This document shows, piece after piece, positions 32,415-41,458 of a stretch of DNA of 64,000 nucleotides (the first letter of the stretch is position 1; each line of letters opens with the position of its first letter). The notes beneath the pieces are model-generated. The model saw nothing but the letters and a program-made list of their open reading frames with translations. It searched no databases and was not told the DNA's origin. The stretch is taken from NCBI GenBank assembly GCA_902799185.1, contig CADBZO010000026.1, positions 1 through 64,000 on the forward strand, written 5' to 3'. This stretch comes from an uncultured Bacteroidales bacterium (GTDB taxonomy: Bacteria > Bacteroidota > Bacteroidia > Bacteroidales > Paludibacteraceae). The position numbers and the translations under genes are program-made.

Positions 32415-34004
32415 ATGAAAACGAAAATCTTTATCCTTTTAGCTTCCATCGTTTGCTTGGTTTCGTGTAGAGATGGACTATGGAACGCCATTAACGAACT
32501 AAATGACAAGTATGAAAACTTGGATGGCCGAGTCGCCAAATTGGAAGAAAAATGCAAAGAGATGAATACCAACATCTCTTCGCTCCAAACACTTGTGTCG
32601 GTGATTCTAAACAATGACTATATTGTTAGTATCACTCCCATTATGAAGGAGAATCAAGAAATTGGTTATACCATCACTTTTGCTATACATGCTCCAATTA
32701 CTATTTACCATGGTCAAAACGGAGCGGACGGAAAAGATGGCCAAAATGGAAAAGATGGAAAAAACGGCAAAGATGGAAAGAATGGAGTTACTCCTATTAT
32801 TGGCGTTGCGCAGGATGAAGAGGATCATGCTTACTACTGGACACTTAATGGAGAGTGGTTATTAGATGTGAATGGTAACCGTATACCATTAACCAGCCGT
32901 GACGGAAAAGATGGTAAGGATGGTCAAGATGGGAAGCCCGGACAAAATGGACAAGATGGTAAAGATGGAATTACTCCACAATTGAAGATAGAAAACGGAT
33001 ACTGGTACGTCTCTATCGATAGTGGTTCAACATGGGTTCAACTCGGTAAAGCCGTAGGAGAAAATGGACAAGACGGTAAAGATGGCAAAGACGGGCAAGA
33101 CGGGCAAGATGGTGATAGTATGTTTTCATCAGTTACTCAGGATGAGAATTTTGTATATTTCACTCTCGCAAATGGAACCGTTTTAACAGTCAGCAAATAC
33201 AAAGATGATTCCGTTAAAATCGTTGATGGCGCGATAATGGCAGAGTTTTCTGTTTCTGATACAAAGAAAGTATATTTCTCCCAAGGAGATTTAATGTATA
33301 GTCCAGAAGGCACACATCTTTGCGCTGATGGGACGACAAAAACTGGTACATGGAGATTTGCTGAAGATCAGATGAATTTTGGAGATGCTTTTTATTGGGG
33401 AGATTCTGGTTATAGAACAGCCGTTCATACTAGCGAATCTTCATATGTTTCATTTTTTCAAAGTTATTTATCGGACCTAACGCAAAATATTGCTGGCACA
33501 AATTATGATTGGGGGCGATATAATGCAATTGAAAACGGAGGTAATACTCCCAATATATATCGTACTTTAACAAAAGAAGAATGGAACTATTTATTAAATT
33601 CGCGTACAAATTCAGATAAATTAAAAGGAACTTTACGTATCTGTGGATCAGAATCATATGTCGTAGGATATATTTTGCCTGATACATGGGATGTAAATAT
33701 TCAAATTCCTGAAACACTATACACAACTCCTCAATTATATGCGATGTACCCTGAATTGAAGAAATTGGAAGAAAAAGGATGCATCATTCTTAAATATAAT
33801 AATGGCTATAACCACTATTATACTTCAAGTTATGGAAATAGCTATTATAAGGCTTATAATGATTATCATTATACATGTTATTCCATTAACGGAAACAATG
33901 TAGTAGAATCCTATATTAGATATTACGGTGCTAGTGCTACAAGTTCAAGTAAGACTGATCGTGCTAACAAAAAATACGTTCGTTTAGTTAAAGACGTAGA
34001 ATAA
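32415..34004 (+). CDS. Collagen-like repeat lipoprotein (PL29 N-terminal type)
   Basis: 529 residues. Lipoprotein signal (LASIVCLVSCRD, Cys19), then a coiled coil (NELNDKYENLDGRVAKLEEK) and the DUF4988/PL29-N pattern CKEMNTNISSLQTLVSVILN. Three Gly-X-Y stretches made of GKDGQNG/GQDGKDG triplets (about residues 105-125, 160-190 and 220-235) alternate with VTPIIGVAQDEE and ITPQLKIENGYWYVS modules. The C-terminal 260 residues (VYFSQGDLMYSPEGT, YRTLTKEEWNYLLNSRTNS, KYVRLVKD) match a large Bacteroidales paralogous surface domain. Surface-exposed, role unknown. AT-rich compared with the flanking genes. The stop abuts the AbiH start with no gap. Confidence 0.85.
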   Translation: MKTKIFILLASIVCLVSCRDGLWNAINELNDKYENLDGRVAKLEEKCKEMNTNISSLQTLVSVILNNDYIVSITPIMKENQEIGYTITFAIHAPITIYHGQNGADGKDGQNGKDGKNGKDGKNGVTPIIGVAQDEEDHAYYWTLNGEWLLDVNGNRIPLTSRDGKDGKDGQDGKPGQNGQDGKDGITPQLKIENGYWYVSIDSGSTWVQLGKAVGENGQDGKDGKDGQDGQDGDSMFSSVTQDENFVYFTLANGTVLTVSKYKDDSVKIVDGAIMAEFSVSDTKKVYFSQGDLMYSPEGTHLCADGTTKTGTWRFAEDQMNFGDAFYWGDSGYRTAVHTSESSYVSFFQSYLSDLTQNIAGTNYDWGRYNAIENGGNTPNIYRTLTKEEWNYLLNSRTNSDKLKGTLRICGSESYVVGYILPDTWDVNIQIPETLYTTPQLYAMYPELKKLEEKGCIILKYNNGYNHYYTSSYGNSYYKAYNDYHYTCYSINGNNVVESYIRYYGASATSSSKTDRANKKYVRLVKDVE

Positions 34005-34883
34005 ATGAAAAATGTTCTTGTTGTATTAGGTAATGGCTTTGACCTTGATTTAGGTTTAAAGACAAGCTATATTAATTTTTGGAGTTCGAAAAAAGATTCT
34101 ATTCAGAAAATATACTTGAATAGAGGAAGTAGGTACAAACTTTCTAAACCATCTTTAGCGAAGCAAATAGACCAATATATATATTCTTGGGGAGATTTAG
34201 AAGATATTATTAGAGTGCACGCATCGGGAACTGTTCAGCATGAAGAAGAACCAGCGATCCGAATATGGCGTCTCGCGGAACTAACAGCACATAACAATAT
34301 TAGTGCTAATGAAGAATACTTTAACATCCTCAAACAAGAGTTAATTAGTTATTTAGAAGAGCAACAAAATCAACAAATAAATGAAGAATCGAAAGCAGCG
34401 AAATTTTTGAGACAACTAAGCTTTCTAGAAGAAGACAAACTCAACATATTTAATTTTAATTATACCGATATTAATGAGTTTGCCAAAAAGATTAATATTA
34501 ATCAAACTTTCGAAGTTAGCTATATTCACGGTAATCTCAAAGAAAAAAACATAATACTAGGAGTGGGAGAAGACCGACTGTATGAAGGATATGGATTTGT
34601 ACTAAAGAAAGTACAAGGTGCAAAAATATCACCTATTGAAGAAGCGTTACTACAAGCGGATGAAATTGTGTTTTACGGTGTATCATTTGGATTTAATGAT
34701 TTTCAATATTTCAAAGAATTCTTTTTAGCGATCAAAGAAGGGAAATTGAAAACGACTATTAATATTTATACTAAAGACGAACAATCTACTGAAAATATCT
34801 TTCATAGATTAAGTGCAGTAGGTGTCACCAAAAGAGACCTATACATAAATGCTAATTTACATATTGAGCAGACAATGAAATAA
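34005..34883 (+). CDS. AbiH-family abortive infection protein
   Basis: 292 residues, cytoplasmic. GNGFDLDLGLKTSYINFW at the N-terminus is the AbiH signature. NFNYTDIN, YIHGNLKEKNIILGVGED and the late VSFGFNDFQYFKEFF complete the family pattern. AbiH proteins block phage multiplication by an unresolved mechanism. Strongly AT-rich with rare-looking codon use, so recently acquired. It lies with zero gap after the collagen-like lipoprotein gene, and its stop shares a base with the next gene's ATG (TAATG). That places a cytoplasmic defence protein inside what reads as an envelope operon. Confidence 0.88.
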   Translation: MKNVLVVLGNGFDLDLGLKTSYINFWSSKKDSIQKIYLNRGSRYKLSKPSLAKQIDQYIYSWGDLEDIIRVHASGTVQHEEEPAIRIWRLAELTAHNNISANEEYFNILKQELISYLEEQQNQQINEESKAAKFLRQLSFLEEDKLNIFNFNYTDINEFAKKININQTFEVSYIHGNLKEKNIILGVGEDRLYEGYGFVLKKVQGAKISPIEEALLQADEIVFYGVSFGFNDFQYFKEFFLAIKEGKLKTTINIYTKDEQSTENIFHRLSAVGVTKRDLYINANLHIEQTMK

Positions 34884-35710
34884 TGAAACGATTATCCTTC
34901 ATATTATTAGCAATTATTCCATCTCTCATCTTTGCGCAGCAGGTATCTAATATCCGAGCGCAGCAGGAGGGGAGAGAAATTGCAGTCTACTACGACTTAA
35001 CAGATCGAGCCAATGTGACGCTCGGTGTCAAAGTAGATGGTAAACGAGTGAAACCGAAATTGCTGTCCGGCGATTTAGGTAAACATGTAGAAGCCGGAAC
35101 AAAAAAACGCATCTCGTGGCAAGTACTGGATGAGAGAGACGGTAAGTTTCAATCAAACAACGTTGTTTTCTCTATTCGTGCGAATGCTCCTTGGCGTCCG
35201 TTCATTTTGGCAGAGGGCGCTTTCGCTCCCAAACCCTTTCAGTATTCTGCGGGAATAATGGCAGGCATTGTTTCTCGTGCAGGTATTTATGTCAAAGCAC
35301 GCTCAAGTTTTCAATTCGGTAGTGCCGATGGTACTATCAAAAAGGAGAATGGAGGATACTATCTTTCGCCCCACCAAGCCACCTATTCGGAAACAGAGAT
35401 GTCGTACATAATGACGGATAAGCAGAAACTATGTCATTATGTAGTAGATGTGGGTGTCATTGTGCGTGTTGCTCACCGAAAGGAATATATGTGGTACGTT
35501 TTTGGTGGCGCGGGATACGGAGAAAGAAAGTTATTACAGAAAACAAAAGACGGCAGTTGGTTGCGCTATGAGCCTACATCCTATAAAGGTGTTAGCCTTG
35601 ATCTCGGTGCGATGATGGCATATAAACATTTCACCATGACCCTCGGCGCTAATATGATTTTACCAACTTATACAGAAATACAAATCGGCTTCGGCTATAT
35701 ATTCAACTGA
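34883..35710 (+). CDS. Ig-like plus outer-membrane beta-barrel protein
   Basis: 275 residues. Signal peptide MKRLSFILLAIIPSLIFAQ. Residues about 20-110 form a beta-sandwich module (VSNIRAQQEGREIAVYYDLT, LLSGDLGKHVEAGTKKRISW) that recurs at the N-terminus of the SUMF1 protein at 44262. The remainder has alternating strands typical of a small outer-membrane barrel (GIYVKARSSFQFG, YMWYVFGGAGYGE, VSLDLGAMMAYKHFTMTLG) and ends in aromatic GFGYIFN. It probably sits in the outer membrane. It is the third gene of the 32.4-38.9 kb run and one nucleotide from the lipoprotein gene that follows. Function unknown. Confidence 0.75.
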   Translation: MKRLSFILLAIIPSLIFAQQVSNIRAQQEGREIAVYYDLTDRANVTLGVKVDGKRVKPKLLSGDLGKHVEAGTKKRISWQVLDERDGKFQSNNVVFSIRANAPWRPFILAEGAFAPKPFQYSAGIMAGIVSRAGIYVKARSSFQFGSADGTIKKENGGYYLSPHQATYSETEMSYIMTDKQKLCHYVVDVGVIVRVAHRKEYMWYVFGGAGYGERKLLQKTKDGSWLRYEPTSYKGVSLDLGAMMAYKHFTMTLGANMILPTYTEIQIGFGYIFN

Positions 35711-35711
35711 T

Positions 35712-36392
35712 ATGAAACGAACACTCCTTATATATAGTATTGCGCTATGCCTCTTCACGGCTTGCGAGTCAGATCCGAAATGGTCTCCCAAAACGCTAAC
35801 GTATTCTGATTCTTTTACGCCTTCATGGCGTAGTGCAGTTGTGGCTTTGTTTGTAGATGAGCAAAGTGATGCCTTGACACAAAACATAGAAATAGCTTAT
35901 TCAGTACACGAAGATTTCTCCGACGCGACTTATCTTCCCATGACGCATAAGGATCATAATCAATGGTCGGTATATCTATCCGATTTGAAGGATAGTACGA
36001 ACTATTATATCATCTATCGCTTTATGCCTTCTTATTTGCGATCACGTGACGAAGCATCTTCGTTCCGCACATTCCCCTTACCTCCCCCTGTCGTTGAGAC
36101 AAAATCGGTGCTTAACATTACTGCTACTACCGCAGATATTTACGGAAATGTGCAAGTAGGCGAAAGTAATGATTCTATTACCGAACGAGGTTTTTATTAT
36201 AGTTTGTTGCGAGAAGGTGAGTTTGGCCGTAAGCAGATTTCTTGCGGAAAAGGCGTTGGTGATTTTTCTGCTTCCATAAATGCTCTTCGAGCTAACGCGA
36301 CCTACTATTATGTTGCTTATGCCATCAATAAACATGGCATTGCATATGGTGATACTTTGCAGTTTAATACTTTAAACCCATATAACGAATGA
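35712..36392 (+). CDS. Lipoprotein with fibronectin-like domain
   Basis: 226 residues. Lipobox LFTACESD (Cys19). The second half reads like a fibronectin type III module of the kind seen in Bacteroidales lipoproteins (VLNITATTADIYGNVQVGES, ERGFYYSLLREGEFG, ANATYYYVAYAINKHGIAYG). I do not recognise a specific family. It overlaps the next gene by 4 nt (ATGA), so it is translationally coupled to the caspase-like protein. Confidence 0.75.
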   Translation: MKRTLLIYSIALCLFTACESDPKWSPKTLTYSDSFTPSWRSAVVALFVDEQSDALTQNIEIAYSVHEDFSDATYLPMTHKDHNQWSVYLSDLKDSTNYYIIYRFMPSYLRSRDEASSFRTFPLPPPVVETKSVLNITATTADIYGNVQVGESNDSITERGFYYSLLREGEFGRKQISCGKGVGDFSASINALRANATYYYVAYAINKHGIAYGDTLQFNTLNPYNE

Positions 36393-38032
36393 AAAGAATA
36401 GTATTGGCATTATTCCCTCTTGCGCTTGTTGCGCAAACCCATGTTAAGACTCCTCCTTTGCGTTTCGACATGGATGCGTCTGCGATGCCCTCAAAAATAG
36501 ACTATATCAGTAAAAGCCTGCATTTTGTAGATACCGATGGGGACAATACTATCGGCGCAAACGAAGAGTGCGCGATCCAATTCCGCATTACGAATAACGG
36601 AGATGGTGACGGACATGGTTGCGAAGCACGGATTCGTATGGAAGGAACACAGAACGGCATTTCCTGTCTTCCGGTTCGCCTTCCGCGTATCAATAAAGGC
36701 GATACCATCGTTGTAAACTACCCGATAAAAACAAACCACTTGACGCAAAACGGTAAAGTGCAGTTTACGATGGAGATATACGAGCCTAATGGGTTTGGAA
36801 CCGGTGATATATCTCTTAGTGTTGCGACACATCAATTCGATCCTCCGCGTGTAGAAGTGGGACAATATGTAGTGACCAGCGACAAGCAAAAACTGGAACG
36901 CAAAGAGAAATTCACATTACAGATACCTGTTCAAAATCTCGCTCAAGGCATCGCTGAAGATGTGAAGATATCTATTAAGTGTCCTTCCGGCATCTCACTT
37001 CTCAGCAATAATCATATTGTCGAAATACCGCGACTGCTTCCCAATGAAGCACAAATCATTACGTATGAGTTGATTCCTACTGTGAATGCCCCCGAAAATC
37101 TGCCTTTCGAAATAGAGGTGGATGAGAAATACGGCAAATACGCAAAGGGAGCAGACATTAACCTGCAACTCGGCAAACAAGTATTAATCGCTTCTGCTAT
37201 TCAATCTACGCGCGAAGAAGTGGAGATAAAACGTCTTTCGCTTATTTCTGATGTAGATGAGAATATACCACAAACGGATTACAAGAATCAGAATACGTTT
37301 GTTCTTATTTTTGCTAACGAGAAATACCAGCAAGTAGCATCTGTTCCTTTTGCTCTCAATGACGGAAAGGTATTTCGTAAGTATTGTGAACAGACATTAG
37401 GTATCCCCTCTAAAAACATTCGCGAATATATCAATGCCACCGGCAATCAGATGAAGTTTGGTGTAAATCTATTACGTGATATCGTTGATGTCTACTCCAA
37501 TGTATCTAACCCTCAAATCATCGTTTACTATGCCGGGCATGGTATTCCGGATGAATCCAGCAGAACCGCCTATTTGCTGCCTATAGATGGTATCATCAGC
37601 GATATGTCCACATGTTATAAACTCGATGACCTCTACACCACGCTCGGTAACATGCCCGCATCGCAGATAACCGTCTTTATGGACGCTTGTTTCTCGGGCT
37701 CAAAACGCGAGAATGGTATGTTAGCGTCGGCGCGTGGAGTTGCCCTCAAAGCAAAATCCGGTGTGCCCCAAGGAAACATGGTGGTTTTCTCTGCCGCACA
37801 GGGTGACGAAACAGCATACCCGAACCGCGAGCAGCAACACGGTCTCTTTACCTATTACCTGCTCAAAAAACTCCAAGAGACACAAGGAGACATCGTTCTC
37901 AAAGATCTCGGCGACTACATCACAAAGCAAGTTTCCCAACAATCTCTCTTGATCAACGACAAGAAGCAAACACCCTGCGTCATCCCCTCCGCCTCCCTCG
38001 GAACAGAATGGCAATCCTGGAAACTGAAATAA
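36389..38032 (+). CDS. Exported caspase-like (peptidase C14) protein, copy A
   Basis: 547 residues. A signal peptide (MKRIVLALFPLALVAQ) directs it to the periplasm or surface. Two Ig/CARDB-like domains (about 30-140, with an EF-like DTDGDNTIGANEE segment, and 145-270) precede a caspase fold. That fold starts NTFVLIFANEKYQQVASVPF with catalytic His384 in YYAGHGIPDE and Cys434 in MDACFSGS. The end SASLGTEWQSWKLK is shared with copy B (45484). It should be an active Cys protease of metacaspase or paracaspase type. The ATG of the DUF4384 gene comes 2 nt after its stop. Substrate and trigger are unknown. Confidence 0.88.
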   Translation: MKRIVLALFPLALVAQTHVKTPPLRFDMDASAMPSKIDYISKSLHFVDTDGDNTIGANEECAIQFRITNNGDGDGHGCEARIRMEGTQNGISCLPVRLPRINKGDTIVVNYPIKTNHLTQNGKVQFTMEIYEPNGFGTGDISLSVATHQFDPPRVEVGQYVVTSDKQKLERKEKFTLQIPVQNLAQGIAEDVKISIKCPSGISLLSNNHIVEIPRLLPNEAQIITYELIPTVNAPENLPFEIEVDEKYGKYAKGADINLQLGKQVLIASAIQSTREEVEIKRLSLISDVDENIPQTDYKNQNTFVLIFANEKYQQVASVPFALNDGKVFRKYCEQTLGIPSKNIREYINATGNQMKFGVNLLRDIVDVYSNVSNPQIIVYYAGHGIPDESSRTAYLLPIDGIISDMSTCYKLDDLYTTLGNMPASQITVFMDACFSGSKRENGMLASARGVALKAKSGVPQGNMVVFSAAQGDETAYPNREQQHGLFTYYLLKKLQETQGDIVLKDLGDYITKQVSQQSLLINDKKQTPCVIPSASLGTEWQSWKLK

Positions 38033-38034
38033 CC

Positions 38035-38913
38035 ATGAAACGAACTCTTCTCTTTGTCCTCATATCGGCCTTATGCCTGCCGCTCTTTGCTGCCAATGAC
38101 GTCGTGCGCGTTGCGGCTACTTACGAATATGTCTCCGATAACTCCCGTGAGACGCCGGAACAAGCCGAACGTACAGCTATCGAACGAGCCAAACAGAAAG
38201 CCCTCGAAGAGAAATTCGGTGTCGATGTGACGGCGGTAACAAACACCCTCATTACGAATCGCAGCGGATCAGACGCACAATCTCAAACAAATGTCTTTTC
38301 CCTTGGTGGCACGGCAGTGCGAGGAGAATGGATCGAGACAACCAAGAAGGAAGTGCTCGAAATGGCGTTCGTACAAGGGTTCTGGAAAATAAGAGTGCAC
38401 ATAGAAGGTAAAGCACGCAACACAACCTCTGAAAAAGCAGACATCCACTATGCTTTTATCAAGGATGTACAGGACCTCGAATCGCCAGTTACTTTCCGCG
38501 ACGGAAGTGATCTCTTTCTGCGTTTTTCTTCGCCCGTCACCGGCTATCTCTGCGTATATCTCATAGACGAAACAAAGAACGCTTATTGCCTTCTGCCTTA
38601 CATGAGCCAACAGACAGGTAGTCAGCCTGTTGAGGCAAATAGAGACTATATTTTCTTTTCCTCTAAATACGACAAAGGAGCGCAGGAATATACGTTGAAT
38701 TGCGCTAATTCATCGGAGCAAAATGCCCTCTATCTGATCTTCTCGCCCAATGACTTTACCAAGGCTGCAGACCATCAAGCCGGCAAGAATTTCCGTAATG
38801 AGCAATTACCCCGTGAACTATCCTACGAAGCATTCCTTAAATGGCTCTCTCGTAATCAGACCAAAGACCCGCAAATGCTGGTCTGCACGTCCATCATCTC
38901 TATCAGAAGATAG
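38035..38913 (+). CDS. DUF4384-type exported protein, copy A
   Basis: 292 residues. Signal peptide [19 protein letters not shown]. The N-terminal half resembles the LPP20/CsgG-like fold of repeated use in envelope proteins ([38 protein letters not shown]). The C-terminal half is DUF4384 ([40 protein letters not shown]). A second copy lies at 48447. The start is ATG 38035, not the upstream ATG 38008, which lies inside the caspase gene. Both copies follow a C14 protease gene, suggesting a functional pair. Biochemical role unknown. Confidence 0.85.
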   Translation: MKRTLLFVLISALCLPLFAANDVVRVAATYEYVSDNSRETPEQAERTAIERAKQKALEEKFGVDVTAVTNTLITNRSGSDAQSQTNVFSLGGTAVRGEWIETTKKEVLEMAFVQGFWKIRVHIEGKARNTTSEKADIHYAFIKDVQDLESPVTFRDGSDLFLRFSSPVTGYLCVYLIDETKNAYCLLPYMSQQTGSQPVEANRDYIFFSSKYDKGAQEYTLNCANSSEQNALYLIFSPNDFTKAADHQAGKNFRNEQLPRELSYEAFLKWLSRNQTKDPQMLVCTSIISIRR

Positions 38914-39054
38914 TTTTTTTAATTTTTTTGCTTTGCACTTTTTTCGAACGCTATGTTCAAAAATTGAACGTTAGTGGTTCCTAGATATTCTTAGTCATCT
39001 TTAACCATTACCGCTATCATCTCGTTTCAATCCCGTATATACATATACCGTACA

Positions 39055-39090
39055 CCTTCCCTCCCCTTGAGGGGGAGTCGAAGGGGTTTT
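39055..39090. repeat. GC-rich palindromic repeat, copy 4
   Basis: CCTTCCCTCCCCTTGAGGGG with GAGTCGAAGGGG. Intergenic, upstream of cstA. Confidence 0.75.
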
Positions 39091-39115
39091 CCAAAAAAAA
39101 TCTGCGATTTTCCTT

Positions 39116-39166
39116 GCATATATCAAAAAAAAGTACTACCTTTGCAGCCTAATTATAAATTAGGCT
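39116..39166 (+). promoter_or_regulatory. cstA promoter and 5'-UTR palindrome
   Basis: CATATATCA, A-run, GTACTACCTTTGCAGCC form the promoter. AGCCTAATT-ATA-AATTAGGCT (39146-39166) is a perfect 9-bp palindrome that ends 4 nt before ATG 39171. It would begin at or near the transcription start and could be an operator or an RNA hairpin controlling translation. The rest of the 38914-39115 gap shows only the palindromic repeat. Confidence 0.7.
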
Positions 39167-39170
39167 TGAT

Positions 39171-40694
39171 ATGATTACTTTTATAGTAGCCCTTATTATT
39201 CTAGTAGTAGGGTTCTTTACCTACGGAACCTTGGTGGAGAAGATTTTCGGCATTGAGCCGGAACGGAAGACGCCGGCTTTGACCAAGACGGACGGTGTGG
39301 ATTTTGTGCCGATGAGTCCTTGGAGGATCTTCCTGGTACAGTTTCTCAATATCGCCGGTCTCGGTCCTATCTTCGGAGCTATCATGGGTATCTTTTATGG
39401 TCCGGCGGCGTTCCTGTGGATTGTTTTCGGCACTATCTTCGCCGGCGGTGTACATGATTACCTGTCCGGCATGCTCTCCATCCGTAAGGGCGGTGTGTCG
39501 CTTCCTGACATCATCGGAGACGAACTGGGAGAAGGCACCAAGGCTTTTATGCGTGTGCTAAGTCTGGTATTGCTGATCTTGCTAACCACGACCTTTTTGA
39601 GCGGTCCCGCTACCTTGCTGCAAGGCCTGGCAGGTTTGGGTACGATGCAGTTCAGCGGCAGAATGATTCCTATTGTCTGGGTGCTGATTATCTTCGGTTA
39701 CTATGCCTTGGCAACCGTTCTGCCGGTAGATAAACTCATCGGTCGTTTCTACCCTATCTTCGGCGGCATTCTGCTGTTCATGGGTTTGGGCATTATGGTA
39801 GTGATGTTAGGCTGGCACAGCTCGGAAATGCCGGAGGTGTTTGACGGGCTGCATAACCGCCAAACCAACGGTCTGCCGCTATTCCCGATGATGTTCGTCT
39901 CTATCGCTTGCGGTGCCATCTCGGGTTTCCACGGCACGCAGAGCCCTATCATGGCGCGGTGCGTGACGAACGAGCGTCAGGGACGGTGGATCTTCTACGG
40001 TGCCATGGTGGCGGAAGGTATTTTGGCGCTTATATGGGCAGCCGCAGCCGGTACTTTCTTCGCGGATCCGGAGAAAGGGCTCTATGGTATAGACGGCTTG
40101 CAGGCTTTTGCGGCGCAACACCCGGGTGAGAATATCGCCGCACTGGTGATTGACAAAGTAAGCCGGAGCTGGCTCGGCACGGTAGGCGGTATCTTGGCTA
40201 TCATCGGCGTGATTGCTGCACCTATCACCAGCGGCGACACGGCACTCCGTTCCGCCCGGCTGATAGTAGCGGACTTCCTGAAATGGGACCAGCGTCCTAT
40301 TCCAAGACGACTGATAATAGCTATCCCGTTGTTTCTCTGCGTGTTCGGCATGGTGTTTGTCGATTTCAATGTCGTTTGGCGATACTTCGCCTGGACGAAC
40401 CAGACACTCGCCGTCTTCACCCTGTGGGCAGGAACGTGCTGGCTGTATAAGAAAAACCTCACCCCTTCCCTCTCCCAAGAAGAGGGGGGCAGGTACCGTT
40501 TCGGGTACTTGGTTGCACTTATACCAGCGCTGTTCATGACGATGGTGTGCAGCAGTTATATACTGATTGCGCCGGAGGGACTGAATATAGCGCCGGAGTA
40601 CCGCTGGGTCGGTTATCTCATCGCAGGATTAGTGACACTCGGATGCCTTTGCGGGTTCTGCCTGTGGGCGAGAAAGGTGAAAAGTGAAAGGTAA
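39171..40694 (+). CDS. cstA: CstA-family carbon starvation / pyruvate transporter
   Basis: 507 residues with about 13 transmembrane helices. N-terminus VALIILVVGFFTYGTLVEKIFGI and signature stretches FLVQFLNIAGLGPIFGAIMG, FAGGVHDYLSG and GFHGTQSPIMARC identify the CstA/BtsT family, H+-coupled uptake of peptides or pyruvate. A translated copy of the GC-rich palindrome (NLTPSLSQEEGG near residue 430) interrupts a loop. The C-terminal residues KVKSER derive from a 7-bp tandem array. Pyruvate uptake would feed PFOR. The short version of this family (about 480 residues) is normal in Bacteroidota. Confidence 0.92.
   Translation: MITFIVALIILVVGFFTYGTLVEKIFGIEPERKTPALTKTDGVDFVPMSPWRIFLVQFLNIAGLGPIFGAIMGIFYGPAAFLWIVFGTIFAGGVHDYLSGMLSIRKGGVSLPDIIGDELGEGTKAFMRVLSLVLLILLTTTFLSGPATLLQGLAGLGTMQFSGRMIPIVWVLIIFGYYALATVLPVDKLIGRFYPIFGGILLFMGLGIMVVMLGWHSSEMPEVFDGLHNRQTNGLPLFPMMFVSIACGAISGFHGTQSPIMARCVTNERQGRWIFYGAMVAEGILALIWAAAAGTFFADPEKGLYGIDGLQAFAAQHPGENIAALVIDKVSRSWLGTVGGILAIIGVIAAPITSGDTALRSARLIVADFLKWDQRPIPRRLIIAIPLFLCVFGMVFVDFNVVWRYFAWTNQTLAVFTLWAGTCWLYKKNLTPSLSQEEGGRYRFGYLVALIPALFMTMVCSSYILIAPEGLNIAPEYRWVGYLIAGLVTLGCLCGFCLWARKVKSER
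40456..40491. repeat. GC-rich palindromic repeat, copy 5, inside cstA
   Basis: ACCTCACCCCTTCCCTCTCC with CAAGAAGAGGGGGGC, in frame as NLTPSLSQEEGG. Confidence 0.75.
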
Positions 40695-40697
40695 AAG
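40672..40697. repeat. Tandem array, 7-bp period, at the cstA/engB junction
   Basis: GAAAG, GTGAAAA, GTGAAAG, GTAAAAG. It supplies the last codons of cstA, its stop, and the spacer before engB. Confidence 0.85.
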
Positions 40698-41342
40698 ATG
40701 ATTACTTCCGCTAAATATATTATCTCCTCTCCGGATGTGAAGGACTGCCCGCAGAGTAGTCTGCCGGAGTACGCGTTCATCGGACGAAGCAATGTGGGCA
40801 AATCAAGCCTCATTAACATGATCTGCCATAACCCGAAGCTCGCCAAGACGAGTCAGAAGCCGGGCAAGACGCTGCTGATCAACCACTTTTTAGTAGAAAG
40901 TAAAAAGACAAAAGACCGCAGCGAAGCTGCTCAAAGACAAGAATGGCACTTGGTGGATCTGCCGGGATACGGATACGCACAGGCAGGGCAGAAGCAACGC
41001 GAGGCACTGAAGACGATGATCGAGCGGTACTGTCTGTACCGCGAACAGTTGGTATGTCTGTTTGTGCTCATAGACTGCCGGCACGAGACACAGAAGATCG
41101 ATGTGGATTTTATCAACTGGCTGGGCGAGAACGGCGTGCCGTTTGCAATCGTGTTCACCAAGGGTGACAAGTTAGGCCGCGTGAGGCTGCAAGAGAACGT
41201 GGAAGCATACAAGAAACGGCTGTTGGAGGAATGGGAAGAGTTGCCACCGGTTTTTGTCACCTCCTCCGAGACAGGACTCGGCGGCGAGGAGCTGACGGCG
41301 TACATTGAGGGGCTCAATGAGGAATTAAAAATTAAAAATTAA
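40698..41342 (+). CDS. engB: Ribosome biogenesis GTPase EngB/YsxC
   Basis: 214 residues (family about 195-210). The GTPase motifs are G1 [11 protein letters not shown]2 T in [12 protein letters not shown]3 DLPGYG, G4 FTKGDK and G5 VTSSE. It helps assemble the large ribosomal subunit. Between G2 and G3 an insertion [17 protein letters not shown] replaces the usual very short turn. Its gene segment is A-rich with a GCAGCGAAGCTGC hairpin. The C-terminal KIKN comes from a 7-bp array. Confidence 0.94.
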   Translation: MITSAKYIISSPDVKDCPQSSLPEYAFIGRSNVGKSSLINMICHNPKLAKTSQKPGKTLLINHFLVESKKTKDRSEAAQRQEWHLVDLPGYGYAQAGQKQREALKTMIERYCLYREQLVCLFVLIDCRHETQKIDVDFINWLGENGVPFAIVFTKGDKLGRVRLQENVEAYKKRLLEEWEELPPVFVTSSETGLGGEELTAYIEGLNEELKIKN

Positions 41343-41357
41343 AAATTACGAATTCCG
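41322..41357. repeat. Tandem array, 7-bp period x5
   Basis: GAATTAA, AAATTAA, AAATTAA, AAATTAC, GAATTCC. It covers the engB stop codon. Confidence 0.9.
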
Positions 41358-41400
41358 TCAAATCTTAAAAATAGTACATTTTTTTTGTGTGTTTCAAGTC

Positions 41401-41433
41401 CGACAAAACTCTTACACAACTCTTACACAACTC
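41401..41433. repeat. Tandem array, 11-bp period x3
   Basis: CGACAAAACTC, TTACACAACTC, TTACACAACTC, upstream of the TonB receptor gene. Confidence 0.85.
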
Positions 41434-41458
41434 CGATAAAATACCGATTACGTATCAA

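Noticed and set aside
38008..38034. Upstream ATG for the DUF4384 protein
   Set aside because: Lies inside the caspase gene and precedes an otherwise perfect signal peptide starting at 38035.
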